Positions 25,248 to 34,297 of a stretch of DNA of 64,000 bases are shown here, piece after piece (the stretch's first letter is position 1; the number at the start of each line of letters is the position of its first letter). Source of the DNA: Thermophilibacter provencensis (GTDB taxonomy: Bacteria > Actinomycetota > Coriobacteriia > Coriobacteriales > Atopobiaceae); NCBI RefSeq assembly GCF_900128445.1, contig NZ_LT671417.1, positions 1-64,000 of the forward strand. The letters run 5' to 3'. The notes below the pieces were generated by a model, which did not search any database, was not told the DNA's origin, and saw nothing but the letters and a program-made list of their open reading frames with translations. The position numbers were made by a program, and so were the translations under genes.

Positions 25248-25694
25248 CTACAACGCGGCCAGCAGGGCCTCACAGCCCTCCAGGACGTCACGATACGTGG
25301 CGTCAAAGTCCCCGGTATACCAGGGGTCGGCCACGTCGCCGGGCCGCGAGGTCCAGTCGAGCAGGCGGCTCACCTTGCCGTCCGGGTCCCCACCAAGAAT
25401 GCGCGAGAGCCCTCGGGCGTTCTCCGCATCCATATATATGATGTGGTCCCAGCCGGCATACTCGTCGCGGGTCACGCGCCGGGCGCGGTGGCGGCCCACG
25501 GGCACGCCCTCCGCGCGCAGCTTGGCCACCGTCCCGCGGTGCGGCGGGTTCCCCAGCTCCTCCGAGCTCGTCGCGGCGGAGTCAACGAGAAACTCGCCCT
25601 CTCGCCCGGAGCGCCGGACGAGCTCCTCCATCACGAACTGTGCCATCGTCGAGCGGCAGATGTTGCCGTGGCAGACGAAGAGTATGCGGGTCAT
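25248..25694 (-). CDS. Low-molecular-weight protein tyrosine phosphatase
   Basis: A 148-residue phosphatase with the P-loop VCHGNICRST at the N-terminus (nucleophile Cys8, Arg14) and the general acid in DPWYTGDF near residue 123. Such enzymes dephosphorylate tyrosine (or arginine) residues in proteins, often regulators of envelope polysaccharide synthesis or stress. It starts 16 bases after the carboxypeptidase gene ends and shares its direction, so both may be on one transcript with uppP. GGAGGGG precedes the ATG. Confidence 0.92.
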   Translation of the reverse strand: MTRILFVCHGNICRSTMAQFVMEELVRRSGREGEFLVDSAATSSEELGNPPHRGTVAKLRAEGVPVGRHRARRVTRDEYAGWDHIIYMDAENARGLSRILGGDPDGKVSRLLDWTSRPGDVADPWYTGDFDATYRDVLEGCEALLAAL

Positions 25695-25710
25695 GGCCCC
25701 TCCTGCCCCG

Positions 25711-27189
25711 TCACTTGAAGTGCTTGCCGCTCTTTGCCGAGGGCGGCTTCAGGCGCTGGCCGCCCGGGCCGGGAGTGATGGTGCGCCGCTCGCCCACCGC
25801 GATGGTGAACTGCTCGTGCCGGCGGCGCCTCCTGCCCGCCGCGGCCGAGACAAGCCCGATCACCACGAAGACCGCCACGACGACGCCCGCCACGATGCCC
25901 ATGTGGACGGGGTCCGACGTCACCCACCAGAGGGCATAGTCCACGAGCGAGAGCTCCATCGTACTCGCCGCGGAGACGCCCACCGTGCCGAGGGCGCGGC
26001 CGTCGAGCGAGATGGCGGCCTCTCCGAGGGCGTCCCCCTCCTCGATGGGCGCCTGGAACGCCCCCTCCCAGGAGGGCTCCACGGTGAGGTCCGCGATCGT
26101 CGTCCCGCGGGGGAACGTCGTGACAATCGCGTCGTCCGAGCGCGCGTCTACCGCGTCGCCGTCGGAGGAGAGCGTCACCTCAGCGGAGGCGACCACGTCC
26201 CCGGCGGACACGACCTCGCCCGTCTCCCACGCGCCGAAGCCCCACGCAAGCAGCGAGCGCATGTCGTAGTAGTTGGGCGTCACGCCGTCGGCGTCCTCCT
26301 CGTCCGAGCCGCCGAGGATGACGGCGACGAGGCGCATGCCGTCCTTCTCGGCGGCCACGATGAGGCACTTGCCGGCGTCATAGGTAAATCCGGTCTTGCC
26401 CGCCACGATCTCGTCGCCCATGTAGACGGGGCTCTCGGGGTCGAGCAGCAGGTCCGTGGTCGTGATCGTGCGCGCGGGGTTGTCCCCCGTGGCAGGCATC
26501 TGCCACGTGGAACTTCCCGCGATCTCCTGGAACGCGGGGTAGGCCAGCGCCGCCTCGAAGATGGTCACGAGGTCGCGCGCCGTGGTGTAGTGGTTCTCCT
26601 CGGCAAGGCCGCACGGGTCGGAGAAGTGCGTCGAGGTGCACCCCAGCTCGGCGGCGCGCTCGTTCATCATCCCCACGAAGGTCTGCCAGTCGCCGCCCAC
26701 CGCCCGGGCGAGCACGTAGGCCGCGTCGTTGCCGGAGGGCAGGAGCAGCCCGGCCAAGAGGTCACGCACCGTGAGCACGTCCCCGGCCTTGAGCCCCGCC
26801 GTCGTACTCTCGGCGGTCACGTGCTCGAAGTCGCCCTCCTCGACCGTCACCACGTCGTCGAGGTCCATGTTCTCGAGGACGAGAAGCGCCGTGAGGATCT
26901 TGGTGATCGAGGCCGGGGTGCGCTGCTCGTCTGCCTCCTGCTCAAAGAGCACGTAGCCCGTGTCGCGGTCCACGAGCAGGGCCACCGGGGACGAGAGCGC
27001 GGGCGGCTCGTCGGCGGAGTAGGCCGGTGCGTCGGCCGCCGGGGCCTCGGTCGCGGCCCCCGTCGCCGGGGCCTCCGCGGACGTGGTCGCGGGCTCGACG
27101 CCGTCCTGCGCCCAGGCGGCACGCGGTACGCCCGCCACGCCAACGGCCAATGCGAGCGCCAGCGCGAGCGCGAGCGCCCTTCTCGCCAT
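25711..27189 (-). CDS. D-alanyl-D-alanine carboxypeptidase (PBP5 type)
   Basis: A 492-residue penicillin-binding protein that trims the terminal D-Ala from peptidoglycan stem peptides. There is a signal peptide (about 1-29, LALALALAVGVAG then AWA), an Ala/Thr/Pro-rich spacer, the catalytic SITK (~Ser95), SGN (~152) and KTGFT (~264), the PBP5-like C-terminal beta domain, and a C-terminal transmembrane helix (about 437-458) followed by a basic RRRRRH tail. The ATG at 27189 is preferred to one five codons earlier because GGGAGG is then well placed. It is encoded 23 bases after uppP, another peptidoglycan-pathway gene. Confidence 0.93.
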   Translation of the reverse strand: MARRALALALALALAVGVAGVPRAAWAQDGVEPATTSAEAPATGAATEAPAADAPAYSADEPPALSSPVALLVDRDTGYVLFEQEADEQRTPASITKILTALLVLENMDLDDVVTVEEGDFEHVTAESTTAGLKAGDVLTVRDLLAGLLLPSGNDAAYVLARAVGGDWQTFVGMMNERAAELGCTSTHFSDPCGLAEENHYTTARDLVTIFEAALAYPAFQEIAGSSTWQMPATGDNPARTITTTDLLLDPESPVYMGDEIVAGKTGFTYDAGKCLIVAAEKDGMRLVAVILGGSDEEDADGVTPNYYDMRSLLAWGFGAWETGEVVSAGDVVASAEVTLSSDGDAVDARSDDAIVTTFPRGTTIADLTVEPSWEGAFQAPIEEGDALGEAAISLDGRALGTVGVSAASTMELSLVDYALWWVTSDPVHMGIVAGVVVAVFVVIGLVSAAAGRRRRRHEQFTIAVGERRTITPGPGGQRLKPPSAKSGKHFK

Positions 27190-27212
27190 GCGGTCCTCCC
27201 TCATGCGCCCCC

Positions 27213-28142
27213 CTATCCCACGAGCGCGAACCATGCGATCACGGCCGCGCCAAGCACGATGCGGTACCAGCCGAAGGGCTTGAAGTCGTGCCGGCGCACG
27301 AAGCCCATGAGGAAGCGGATGACCGCTATGGAGACCGCGAATGCCACGACGCAGCCCACGCCGAGGACCGCCGCCTCGGTGCCGGAGAACACGTTGCCGG
27401 AAAGGAAGTACTTCACGAGGCGCAGCGCGCTCGCTCCGAACATCACGGGGATGGCGAGGAAGAACGTGAACTCCGCCACCGCGGTGCGCGAGCAGCCGAG
27501 CAGGAGGCCGCCGATGATCGTGGAGCCGGAGCGCGAGGTGCCGGGCACGATGGAGAGCACCTGGAAGAGGCCGATGCCGATGGCGGTCTTCCAGTCGATG
27601 TCGTCGACGGTCTGGACGCGCGCCTCGGCGTCCGCGAGGGCAGACGCGCCGGCGCCCTCGGGCAGCTCGGGCTCGGCGAAGTGCCTGCCGCCGCGCGGGC
27701 CTCGCGCGGCGAGCTCGGAGGCGCGGCGCTCGCGCACGGTCTCGATCGCGATGAACGCGATTCCGTACACGATGAGCGCGGCCGCGATCACGAACGGGCT
27801 CCCGAGGTTGGCCTCCATCCAGTCGTCGATGGGGATGCCGATGGCGGCCGCCGGAACGCACGCCACGACCGTCTTGGCCCAGAGCGTCCAGGTGGCGCGG
27901 CGCTCGAGGGCGTCCTTCTTCCGAGAGAACGGGTTCAGCTTCCCGAAAAAGACCACGCAGACGGCAAGGATGGCGCCGAGCTGGATGACCACGAGGAACA
28001 TGTTCCAGAAGTCCTCGGAGACGTCCAGCGTGAGGAACTGGTTGAGCAGCAGCATGTGACCGGTCGAGGAGATGGGCAGCCACTCGGTCACGCCCTCCAC
28101 GAAGCCGAAGACCGCCGCCTTGACGAGCTCGATAAGATCCAC
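27213..28142 (-). CDS. uppP: Undecaprenyl-diphosphatase UppP
   Basis: A 309-residue integral membrane enzyme that dephosphorylates undecaprenyl pyrophosphate so the lipid carrier can be reused in wall synthesis; it also gives bacitracin resistance. Catalytic motifs are FVEGVTEWLPISSTGH (residues ~14-29) and VPGTSRSGST (~200). It starts at GTG with GGAAGG nine bases upstream. There is a hydrophilic insertion of about 40 residues (residues ~150-190) between helices, longer than in the E. coli protein. First gene of a wall-maintenance unit with the carboxypeptidase and the LMW phosphatase. Confidence 0.93.
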   Translation of the reverse strand: MDLIELVKAAVFGFVEGVTEWLPISSTGHMLLLNQFLTLDVSEDFWNMFLVVIQLGAILAVCVVFFGKLNPFSRKKDALERRATWTLWAKTVVACVPAAAIGIPIDDWMEANLGSPFVIAAALIVYGIAFIAIETVRERRASELAARGPRGGRHFAEPELPEGAGASALADAEARVQTVDDIDWKTAIGIGLFQVLSIVPGTSRSGSTIIGGLLLGCSRTAVAEFTFFLAIPVMFGASALRLVKYFLSGNVFSGTEAAVLGVGCVVAFAVSIAVIRFLMGFVRRHDFKPFGWYRIVLGAAVIAWFALVG

Positions 28143-28328
28143 GGTTTAACCTTCCCACTCGATTCAGACCGGACCTATTTTCGCCCGAGGGCGCCCATCG
28201 GGGCGGGGCAACATGGCCGCCACCGAAAAACTACGCCGTTTGGCGAGAAGAACCTCACGCCTGCGGAACATCGGGCATAAGAGAGGCAACCCGCAGCACA
28301 GAGCCCGCGGAAAAGGAAAGGAACCACC

Positions 28329-28793
28329 ATGGCCGACACCGCAGCCCAAACCTATGAAGACCTCGGCTACGACAGGATCTTCGTCTCCCTGGACGGCTCC
28401 GACCAGCAGGACAAGGTGCTCGACCGCGCCATCCTGCTCGCGGCGAACGACAACGCGGAGCTCTACATCGGCCACGTCATCGACTCGACGGCGCTCGAGG
28501 CCGCGGGCACCTTCCCGGTGGACGTCGTGCCCTCGCTCGAGAAGGCGTTCCGCGAGTCGATCGACGCCAAGGTGCGCGCCGCCGAGGCCAACCCGAGCAT
28601 CAAGAAGGTTGAGGTCATCGTCCGCGCCGGCAGGATCCGCGAGACCATCAAGGACGAGATGCTCGACGTCATCAACCCCGACCTCGTGATCTGCGGGGCG
28701 CGCGGCCTCTCCTCGATCAAGTACGCGATCCTCGGCTCCATCTCCACCTTCCTCACGCGCAACACCGAGTGCGACACCCTCGTCATCAAGTAG
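28329..28793 (+). CDS. Universal stress protein (UspA family)
   Basis: A 154-residue single-domain Usp protein. It shows the N-terminal FVSLDGSDQQDKVLDRAI strand-helix and the ATP-binding motif GARGLSSIKYAILGSIS (G-2x-G-9x-GS) near residues 123-139. Such proteins bind ATP or AMP and help survival under stress and growth arrest. AAAGGAAAGGA precedes the ATG. It is transcribed alone, with strong hairpins downstream. A TTTGGCGAGAAGAACC motif lies about 90 bases upstream. Confidence 0.9.
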   Translation: MADTAAQTYEDLGYDRIFVSLDGSDQQDKVLDRAILLAANDNAELYIGHVIDSTALEAAGTFPVDVVPSLEKAFRESIDAKVRAAEANPSIKKVEVIVRAGRIRETIKDEMLDVINPDLVICGARGLSSIKYAILGSISTFLTRNTECDTLVIK

Positions 28794-28800
28794 TCACGCC

Positions 28801-28876
28801 GCCGCGGCCGCACCCCCCGGCCGCGGCGCGCCCATGAGCCTCCCTCGCCCCGCAGGCCCCCGACCCGCGGGGCGAG
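28801..28876 (+). terminator. Two GC-rich hairpins after the Usp gene
   Basis: Perfect stems GCCGCGGCCG/CGGCCGCGGC (28801-28827) and CTCGCCCCGC/GCGGGGCGAG (28844-28876) follow the stop codon within 90 bases. There is no long T-run, as often in this genome. Confidence 0.6.
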
Positions 28877-29027
28877 CCGTGTCACGAGGCGCCGCGTCCC
28901 GAAACGACGGCCCAAACCCTCAACCAAGTCATGAAGGTTCAGTGATATGCGTAAGCGCACCGTAAAATAGGAGCGTTTCATTGTGTGAAGCCCGCCGCGC
29001 GGGACCCTACTGAGGGGGATTCTGCCC

Positions 29028-30155
29028 TTGTCGTCCGAGACACGCATCCGTCAGCACGTCCGCACCGCCCTCGTCGCCGGAGCGCTGGGCGCCGCCCTCG
29101 CCATCCCGCTCGCCGCCTGGCCCACCGTGGCCCGAGCCGACGCGACCAGCGAGCTCCAGAGCGTCCAGCAGCAGATCCAGGAGGGCAACCAGGCCTACGA
29201 GGAGGCCACGGCGCGCGTCGAGGAGCTCCAGGCCCAGATCGACGAGAACGAGGCCCGCATCGCGGAGCTCGAGGCGGAGCTGCCCACGCAGCAGGCGCGC
29301 GCAGAGGACTCCCTGCGTGCCCTCTACAAGATGCAGCAGGGCACCGGCAGCCTGGTCGACCTGCTTCTCTCCGCCAGCGACTTCTATGAGCTTCTCTCCA
29401 CCATCCAGTACCTCGACGTCATCCAGTCCAGCAACAACGACGCCATCGAGGAGCTCCAGGCCTCCATGAAGGAGCTCGATCAGACGCGCTTCTCGCTCAA
29501 CTCCCAGATGGAGGAGGCGGAGCAGGAGCAGCAGCGCGCCGAGGACGCTCTCGCGCAGGCGAACGAGGCCCGCGCGGAGCTCGAGGCGCAGATCGCCGCT
29601 CAGGCGGCGGCCGAGGAGGCCGAGCGCCTCGCCGCGATCGAGGCCGCCCAGCGCGCCGCAGAGGAGGCCGCCGCGCAGGCCGCGGCAGCCGCCGAGGACG
29701 AGCAGGACGCGACCTTCACCACCGAGTCCGGCTCACAGGCCCCCATCGAGGTGCCCTCCTCCCCCGACGCGGGCAACGTCGACTGGAGCAGCGACAAGGC
29801 CGCCTTCGTCGCCGAGTGGTCCGCCCGCATCGACGCCTACCTTGCGGGCTCCCCGCTCGCCGGCCAGGGCACCACCTTTGCCGAGGCTGCCTGGGAGTAC
29901 GGCGTGGACCCGCGCTTCTCGCCCGCCATCTCCATGATCGAGAGCACCCAGGGTCGCTACTGCTTCCTCCCCCACAACGCCTGGGGCTGGGGCAGCTCGA
30001 GCTGGGACAGCTGGGAGGAGGCCATCTGGGACCACGTGGAGGGCCTCGCCATCGGGTACGGTGGCCAGCTCACCTACGCGGGCGCCAAGAAGTACTGCCC
30101 GCCCAACGCCGACTACTGGTACGCGGGCGTCCTCGCCAACATGGAGCGGATCTAG
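29028..30155 (+). CDS. Secreted coiled-coil cell-wall hydrolase with lysozyme-like C-terminus
   Basis: A 375-residue exported protein: signal peptide (about 1-37, ending ARADA), a long coiled coil (about 40-215) of Glu/Gln/Ala heptads with a PcsB/CwlO-like SLVDLLLSASDFYELLSTIQYLD segment, a short Pro/Ser linker, and a compact C-terminal domain (about 250-375). In the latter, FSPAISMIESTQGRYCF has the glutamate expected of a transglycosylase or glucosaminidase-like fold, followed by NAWGWGSSSWDSWEEAI. It starts at TTG with GAGGGGGA upstream. It probably cuts peptidoglycan at division, the coiled coil docking it to FtsEX-type partners, which are not in the window. Confidence 0.78.
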   Translation: MSSETRIRQHVRTALVAGALGAALAIPLAAWPTVARADATSELQSVQQQIQEGNQAYEEATARVEELQAQIDENEARIAELEAELPTQQARAEDSLRALYKMQQGTGSLVDLLLSASDFYELLSTIQYLDVIQSSNNDAIEELQASMKELDQTRFSLNSQMEEAEQEQQRAEDALAQANEARAELEAQIAAQAAAEEAERLAAIEAAQRAAEEAAAQAAAAAEDEQDATFTTESGSQAPIEVPSSPDAGNVDWSSDKAAFVAEWSARIDAYLAGSPLAGQGTTFAEAAWEYGVDPRFSPAISMIESTQGRYCFLPHNAWGWGSSSWDSWEEAIWDHVEGLAIGYGGQLTYAGAKKYCPPNADYWYAGVLANMERI

Positions 30156-30192
30156 GGACCCGCCGTTCTTCTCGCCCTAAACGGCACGGCTC

Positions 30193-30254
30193 AGCATGCC
30201 CCCGCGCACGGAACCCGCCCCCTCGGGCCACAGATCCGTGCGCGGGGGCATGCT
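30193..30254. terminator. Bidirectional 20-bp hairpin between convergent genes
   Basis: Perfect 20-base arms AGCATGCCCCCGCGCACGGA and complement with a 22-base loop, midway between the convergent cell-wall hydrolase and DMT transporter genes. A GTTCTTCTCGCC motif precedes it. Confidence 0.75.
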
Positions 30255-30290
30255 CGTCACCGCATGATGACGTGACGCCGGAACCACCCG

Positions 30291-31214
30291 CTAGGCCGTG
30301 AGATACACCATCGCGATAATGAGGCCAAAGCCCACGATCTCCGCGGGAGAGAAGGACGTGCCCAGCCACGCGACGGTGGCCACCGTCGCCGTGACCGGCT
30401 CGATGGTCCCGAGCAGGCTCGCGCGCATGGAGCCCGCGTCGTGCACCCCCTGCAGGTAGAGCGCATACGCCCCGAACGTGCCCACCACGACGCAGCCCAC
30501 GAGCACCGCCACCGCGAGCGCGTCGAGCTCCGGCATGTGCTCCCAGGGCCGGTACGCCGCGGAGAGGATGAGCCCCGAGACGAGGAACGCGAGCCCGTTG
30601 ACCGTGAAGTTTCCCCATCGCGCCATCGGGCGCGCCGGCAGGATGGAGAGGCACGCCGCGGCCCCCGCGCAGGCGAGGCCCCAGAAGAGCCCCTCGGGCG
30701 GCAGGCTCAGCGAGCCGGGGTTGCCGCCCGTCGCCACGAGGTAGGTCCCCACCAGGGCAAGGGCCACGCCGAGCGCCTCGCGGCGGCGGGGGCGGCGGCG
30801 CGTGCTCACGCACACGAACGCGAGCACGAGCACCATGCCCAGGCTCTGCATGATCGTGGCCGTGGCGGAGTTGGTCCAGTCGATGGCCTCGAGGTAGGCC
30901 ACCTGCGAGAAGAGGATGGCCCCCAGGCTCACGCCCAGGATGGCGAGCAGGTCGCGCGGGTGGCGCCACACGCCCGCAAGCTGCTCCCGACCACGTGAGG
31001 TGACGGCCGCGGCCGCGAGGAAGAGCCAGCACGCGGAGAGCTCGCGCACGCAGACGAGCCAGAGCGGGTCGATGGCGTAGGCGTCCATGAGCCACTTGGA
31101 GACGGTGCCGTTGAGGCCCCAGAAGGTCCCTCCCACGAGCGTCGCCACGATGCCGCGGCGCACGCGCCGACGGCGCTCGAGGTCTCTCTCAGACAGCTGG
31201 TTCTTCTCGGCCAC
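30291..31214 (-). CDS. EamA/DMT-family transporter
   Basis: A 307-residue protein of ten transmembrane helices built from two EamA repeats (about residues 18-150 and 165-300), the pattern of drug/metabolite exporters. The first repeat begins FWGLNGTVSKWLM and the second carries LLGTIEPVTATVATVAWLGTSFSPAEIVG. I chose the GTG at 31214 (VAEKNQLSE) because GGGGAGGG lies just upstream; these first codons again contain GAGAAGAAC. Substrate not predictable. Confidence 0.85.
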   Translation of the reverse strand: MAEKNQLSERDLERRRRVRRGIVATLVGGTFWGLNGTVSKWLMDAYAIDPLWLVCVRELSACWLFLAAAAVTSRGREQLAGVWRHPRDLLAILGVSLGAILFSQVAYLEAIDWTNSATATIMQSLGMVLVLAFVCVSTRRRPRRREALGVALALVGTYLVATGGNPGSLSLPPEGLFWGLACAGAAACLSILPARPMARWGNFTVNGLAFLVSGLILSAAYRPWEHMPELDALAVAVLVGCVVVGTFGAYALYLQGVHDAGSMRASLLGTIEPVTATVATVAWLGTSFSPAEIVGFGLIIAMVYLTA

Positions 31215-31369
31215 GCGCCCTCCCCTTGCTCGAAACGGCCCGCGATAGCCTACCATCTTCCGACCCGACTCAGCACATCAAATCTCTCCGCGGTTCTTGG
31301 CGGCCTCGGGCTGTCGGGCGCGCCCGCCTGCGCTATGCTCAGCTGAGAGAAAACGACAAGGGAGGAACC

Positions 31370-34297
31370 ATGAGCGAGAAGGACTTTCTCGCGGCGGACC
31401 CCGCGCTCGCCGTCGGCACGCGCCACGCGGGGTTCACCGTCACCGGCGTCGAGCGCCTGCCCGAGATCTCCGGCCACGCCTACCTCATGCGCCACGACGC
31501 CTCCGGCGCGCGGGCGCTCTGGCTCGCCTGCGCGGACGTGAATCGCGCCTTCGCCATCGGCTTCAGGACGCCCCCGGTCGACGACACGGGCGTCTTCCAC
31601 ATCATCGAGCACTCGGTGCTCTGCGGGTCGGATCGCTACCCGGTCAAGGAGCCCTTCGTCAACCTGCTCAAGACGAGCATGCAGACCTTCCTCAACGCCA
31701 TGACCTTCCCTGACAAGACGGTCTACCCGGTGGCCTCCACCAACGTGGCCGACCTCGAGAACCTCATGGGCGTCTACCTGGACGCGGTGCTGCACCCGGC
31801 CATCTACCGTCGCCCGCGCATCTTCGAGCAGGAGGGCTGGCACCTCGAGGCGGCCGACGACGGCTCGCTCAGCTACAACGGCGTGGTCTTCAACGAGATG
31901 AAGGGCGCGCTCTCCGACCCCGACGACGCCCTCTACCAGGCCGTCGGCCGCGCGCTCTTCCCCGACACGTGCTACGGGCACGAGTCCGGCGGAAACCCGC
32001 GCGCCATCCCCTCGCTTACCTACGAGGCCTTCCTCGACGCGCACGCGCGCCACTACGCCCTTCCCAACAGCTACACGGTGCTCTACGGCGACCTCGACAT
32101 CGACCGCGAGCTCGCCTTCATCGACGAGCGCTTCCGCGGGGCCGATCGGCGCGGGGCCGGCGCTCCCAACCCGCTCGAGCTCCAGGCCCCGGTGCGCGCC
32201 GAGCGCACGACCCTCGAGATGGCGACCGCCCCCTCCAACTCCTCGGTCGGGCTCGCCTACGTCGTGGGCACCGCGGCGGAGCGCACGCGCGTCCTCGGCG
32301 CGGACATCCTGCTCGACGCGCTCTGCGGCTCCAACGAGGCGCCGCTCAAGCGTCGGGTGCTGGACGCCGGGCTCGCCGACGACTTCTCCGCCATCCTCGT
32401 GGACGGCGTGCTCCAGCCGCACGCGCTCCTCATCCTCCGGGGCCTTCGCGATGGCGCGGGCGAGAGGTTCCGCGCGCTCGTGGAGGAGACGTGCGCCGAG
32501 CTCGCCGAGGGCGGCATCCCTCGCGACAAGCTCGAGGCCTCGCTCGCCCAGGCGGAGTTCAACCTGCGCGAGGGCGACTTCGGGGGCTACCCCGACGGCG
32601 TGGCGCTCTCGATTGCCGCGCTCTCCGGCTGGCTCTACGACGACGAGTGCGCCCTCGACTACCTGCGCTACGAGGACGCGCTCGCCGAGCTCAAGCGCGG
32701 GCTCGACGAGGGCTACTTCGAGCGGCTCCTGCGCGAGCTCGTCTGCGAGAGCAAGCACGCCGCCGAGGTCGAGCTCATCCCGGTGGAGGAGGGCGACGAT
32801 GCGGAGGAGGCCGCGGAGCTCGCGCGCCTGCGCGCGGGGATGGGCGAGAAGGACCTGGAGGCCGTGCGCGCTGAGGTCGCGGCGCTGCGCGCCGAGCAGG
32901 AGGCGCCGGACGCTCCCGAGGCGCTCGCCGCGCTCCCGCAGCTCACGCCCGCCGACATAGAGCCGCCGGCGCCCGAGCCCGCCCCGCTCGAGGTGGAAGC
33001 GCCCCTGCCCTGCGTGGCCCACGAGCTGGACACCCACGGCATCGACTATGTCTACCACTACTTTGACCTGCGCCGCCTCTCCCTGGAGGAGCTCTCGTGG
33101 GCGGGCGTGCTCACCGACCTCCTGGGCCGGCTCGACACGGCGCGCCACACGGCCTCGGACCTCGACACCCTCGTGGAGACGAACCTCGGGAGCCTCGACT
33201 TCTTCTGCGAGACCGCCACGCGCGACGACGACCTCTCCTTCGCCGCCCCACGCCTCGTGGTGGGCGCCTCGGCGCTCTCCGAGAAGGTGGGGTCGCTCGC
33301 CACGCTCCCCTCGGAGGTCTGGGGCGAGACGAGCTTCGGGGACCTCGGGCGCATCCGGGACGTCCTCACGCAGCGCAAGGTGTCCCTCGAGCAGTACTTC
33401 GTGGGCTCGGGGCACGCGGCGGCGAGCCAGCGCGCCAACACGTACTTCTCGGCCGCCGCCGTGGCGTCGAGCCGGATGGGCGGCCTGGACTACTACCTCT
33501 TCCTGCGCGAGCTCCTCGCACGCTGGGACGAGCTCTCGCCCGAGCTGCCGGGGCGCCTCTCGGCGCTGGCGGCGCGCGTCTTCACGGCGGACGAGGTGAC
33601 CGTGAGCTTCACGGGCTCGGCCGCCGACCGCGCGCGCTTCTGGGAGACGGGCGGGACGCTCGGCCTCGCGCACGCGGGGAGCGTGGCCCACGCCCTCGAG
33701 ATCCCGGCCCCCGAGCCGAGAAACGAGGGATTCGTCATTCCGTCGCCCGTGTGCTACGTGACGCGGGCGGCCGGCCGCTCCGCCGCGGACGCCGGCGCCC
33801 CGGGCCAGTGGGCCGTCGCCGCACGCGCCCTCTCCTACGACTACCTCTGGAACGAGGTCCGCGTGAAGGGCGGGGCATACGGCTGCGGGTTCAGGCGCTC
33901 GACGGAGGGCCTCACGCTCTTCTGGTCGTTCCGCGACCCGTCCGTGGACGCCACGCTCGCCCGCTACGACGCCGCGGCCGCATGGCTTGCCGGCTGGGAG
34001 CCGACCCCCGAGGAGCTGGACGGCTACGTGGTGGCCACCGTCGCGGCGCACGACGCCCCGCTGAAGCCGCGCCAGCTCGCGCGGCGCCAGGACGCGGCGC
34101 GCTTCGACGGGCGCCCGGACGGCTGGCGCGACGCCGTGCGCGAGCAGGAGCTCTCGGCAACGGCCGAGGGCCTGCGCGGGCTCGCCGCCGCCCTCGCGGA
34201 CGAGGGGGCGCCGCGCGGCGTCTGCGTCTTCGGTGGGCGTGAGGCCCTCGAGGCGAGCGGGCTCGAGCTCCAGATCACCGAGCTCGTGAGCGAGTGA
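31370..34297 (+). CDS. M16C family zinc metallopeptidase (PreP-like)
   Basis: A 975-residue peptidase of the insulinase/pitrilysin clan, presequence-protease subgroup, forming a two-half clamshell in one chain. The inverted zinc motif is HIIEHSVLCGS (HxxEH near residue 77) with the distal Glu in FNEMKGALSDPDDALYQ (about 168). The second half, from about residue 550, is the inactive partner with ARRQDA- and GGAYG-type sequences (VKGGAYGCGFR). The usual role is degrading unstructured peptides. ATG 31370 has GGAGG seven bases upstream. Its stop overlaps the histidine kinase start (TGATG), so it may be co-transcribed with the following regulatory and transport genes. Confidence 0.9.
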   Translation: MSEKDFLAADPALAVGTRHAGFTVTGVERLPEISGHAYLMRHDASGARALWLACADVNRAFAIGFRTPPVDDTGVFHIIEHSVLCGSDRYPVKEPFVNLLKTSMQTFLNAMTFPDKTVYPVASTNVADLENLMGVYLDAVLHPAIYRRPRIFEQEGWHLEAADDGSLSYNGVVFNEMKGALSDPDDALYQAVGRALFPDTCYGHESGGNPRAIPSLTYEAFLDAHARHYALPNSYTVLYGDLDIDRELAFIDERFRGADRRGAGAPNPLELQAPVRAERTTLEMATAPSNSSVGLAYVVGTAAERTRVLGADILLDALCGSNEAPLKRRVLDAGLADDFSAILVDGVLQPHALLILRGLRDGAGERFRALVEETCAELAEGGIPRDKLEASLAQAEFNLREGDFGGYPDGVALSIAALSGWLYDDECALDYLRYEDALAELKRGLDEGYFERLLRELVCESKHAAEVELIPVEEGDDAEEAAELARLRAGMGEKDLEAVRAEVAALRAEQEAPDAPEALAALPQLTPADIEPPAPEPAPLEVEAPLPCVAHELDTHGIDYVYHYFDLRRLSLEELSWAGVLTDLLGRLDTARHTASDLDTLVETNLGSLDFFCETATRDDDLSFAAPRLVVGASALSEKVGSLATLPSEVWGETSFGDLGRIRDVLTQRKVSLEQYFVGSGHAAASQRANTYFSAAAVASSRMGGLDYYLFLRELLARWDELSPELPGRLSALAARVFTADEVTVSFTGSAADRARFWETGGTLGLAHAGSVAHALEIPAPEPRNEGFVIPSPVCYVTRAAGRSAADAGAPGQWAVAARALSYDYLWNEVRVKGGAYGCGFRRSTEGLTLFWSFRDPSVDATLARYDAAAAWLAGWEPTPEELDGYVVATVAAHDAPLKPRQLARRQDAARFDGRPDGWRDAVREQELSATAEGLRGLAAALADEGAPRGVCVFGGREALEASGLELQITELVSE

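Noticed and set aside
24139-28059. Open frame of about 1300 codons on the + strand
   Set aside because: It lies antisense to four well-identified minus-strand genes (hydrolase, LMW phosphatase, carboxypeptidase, UppP) and shows shadow composition.
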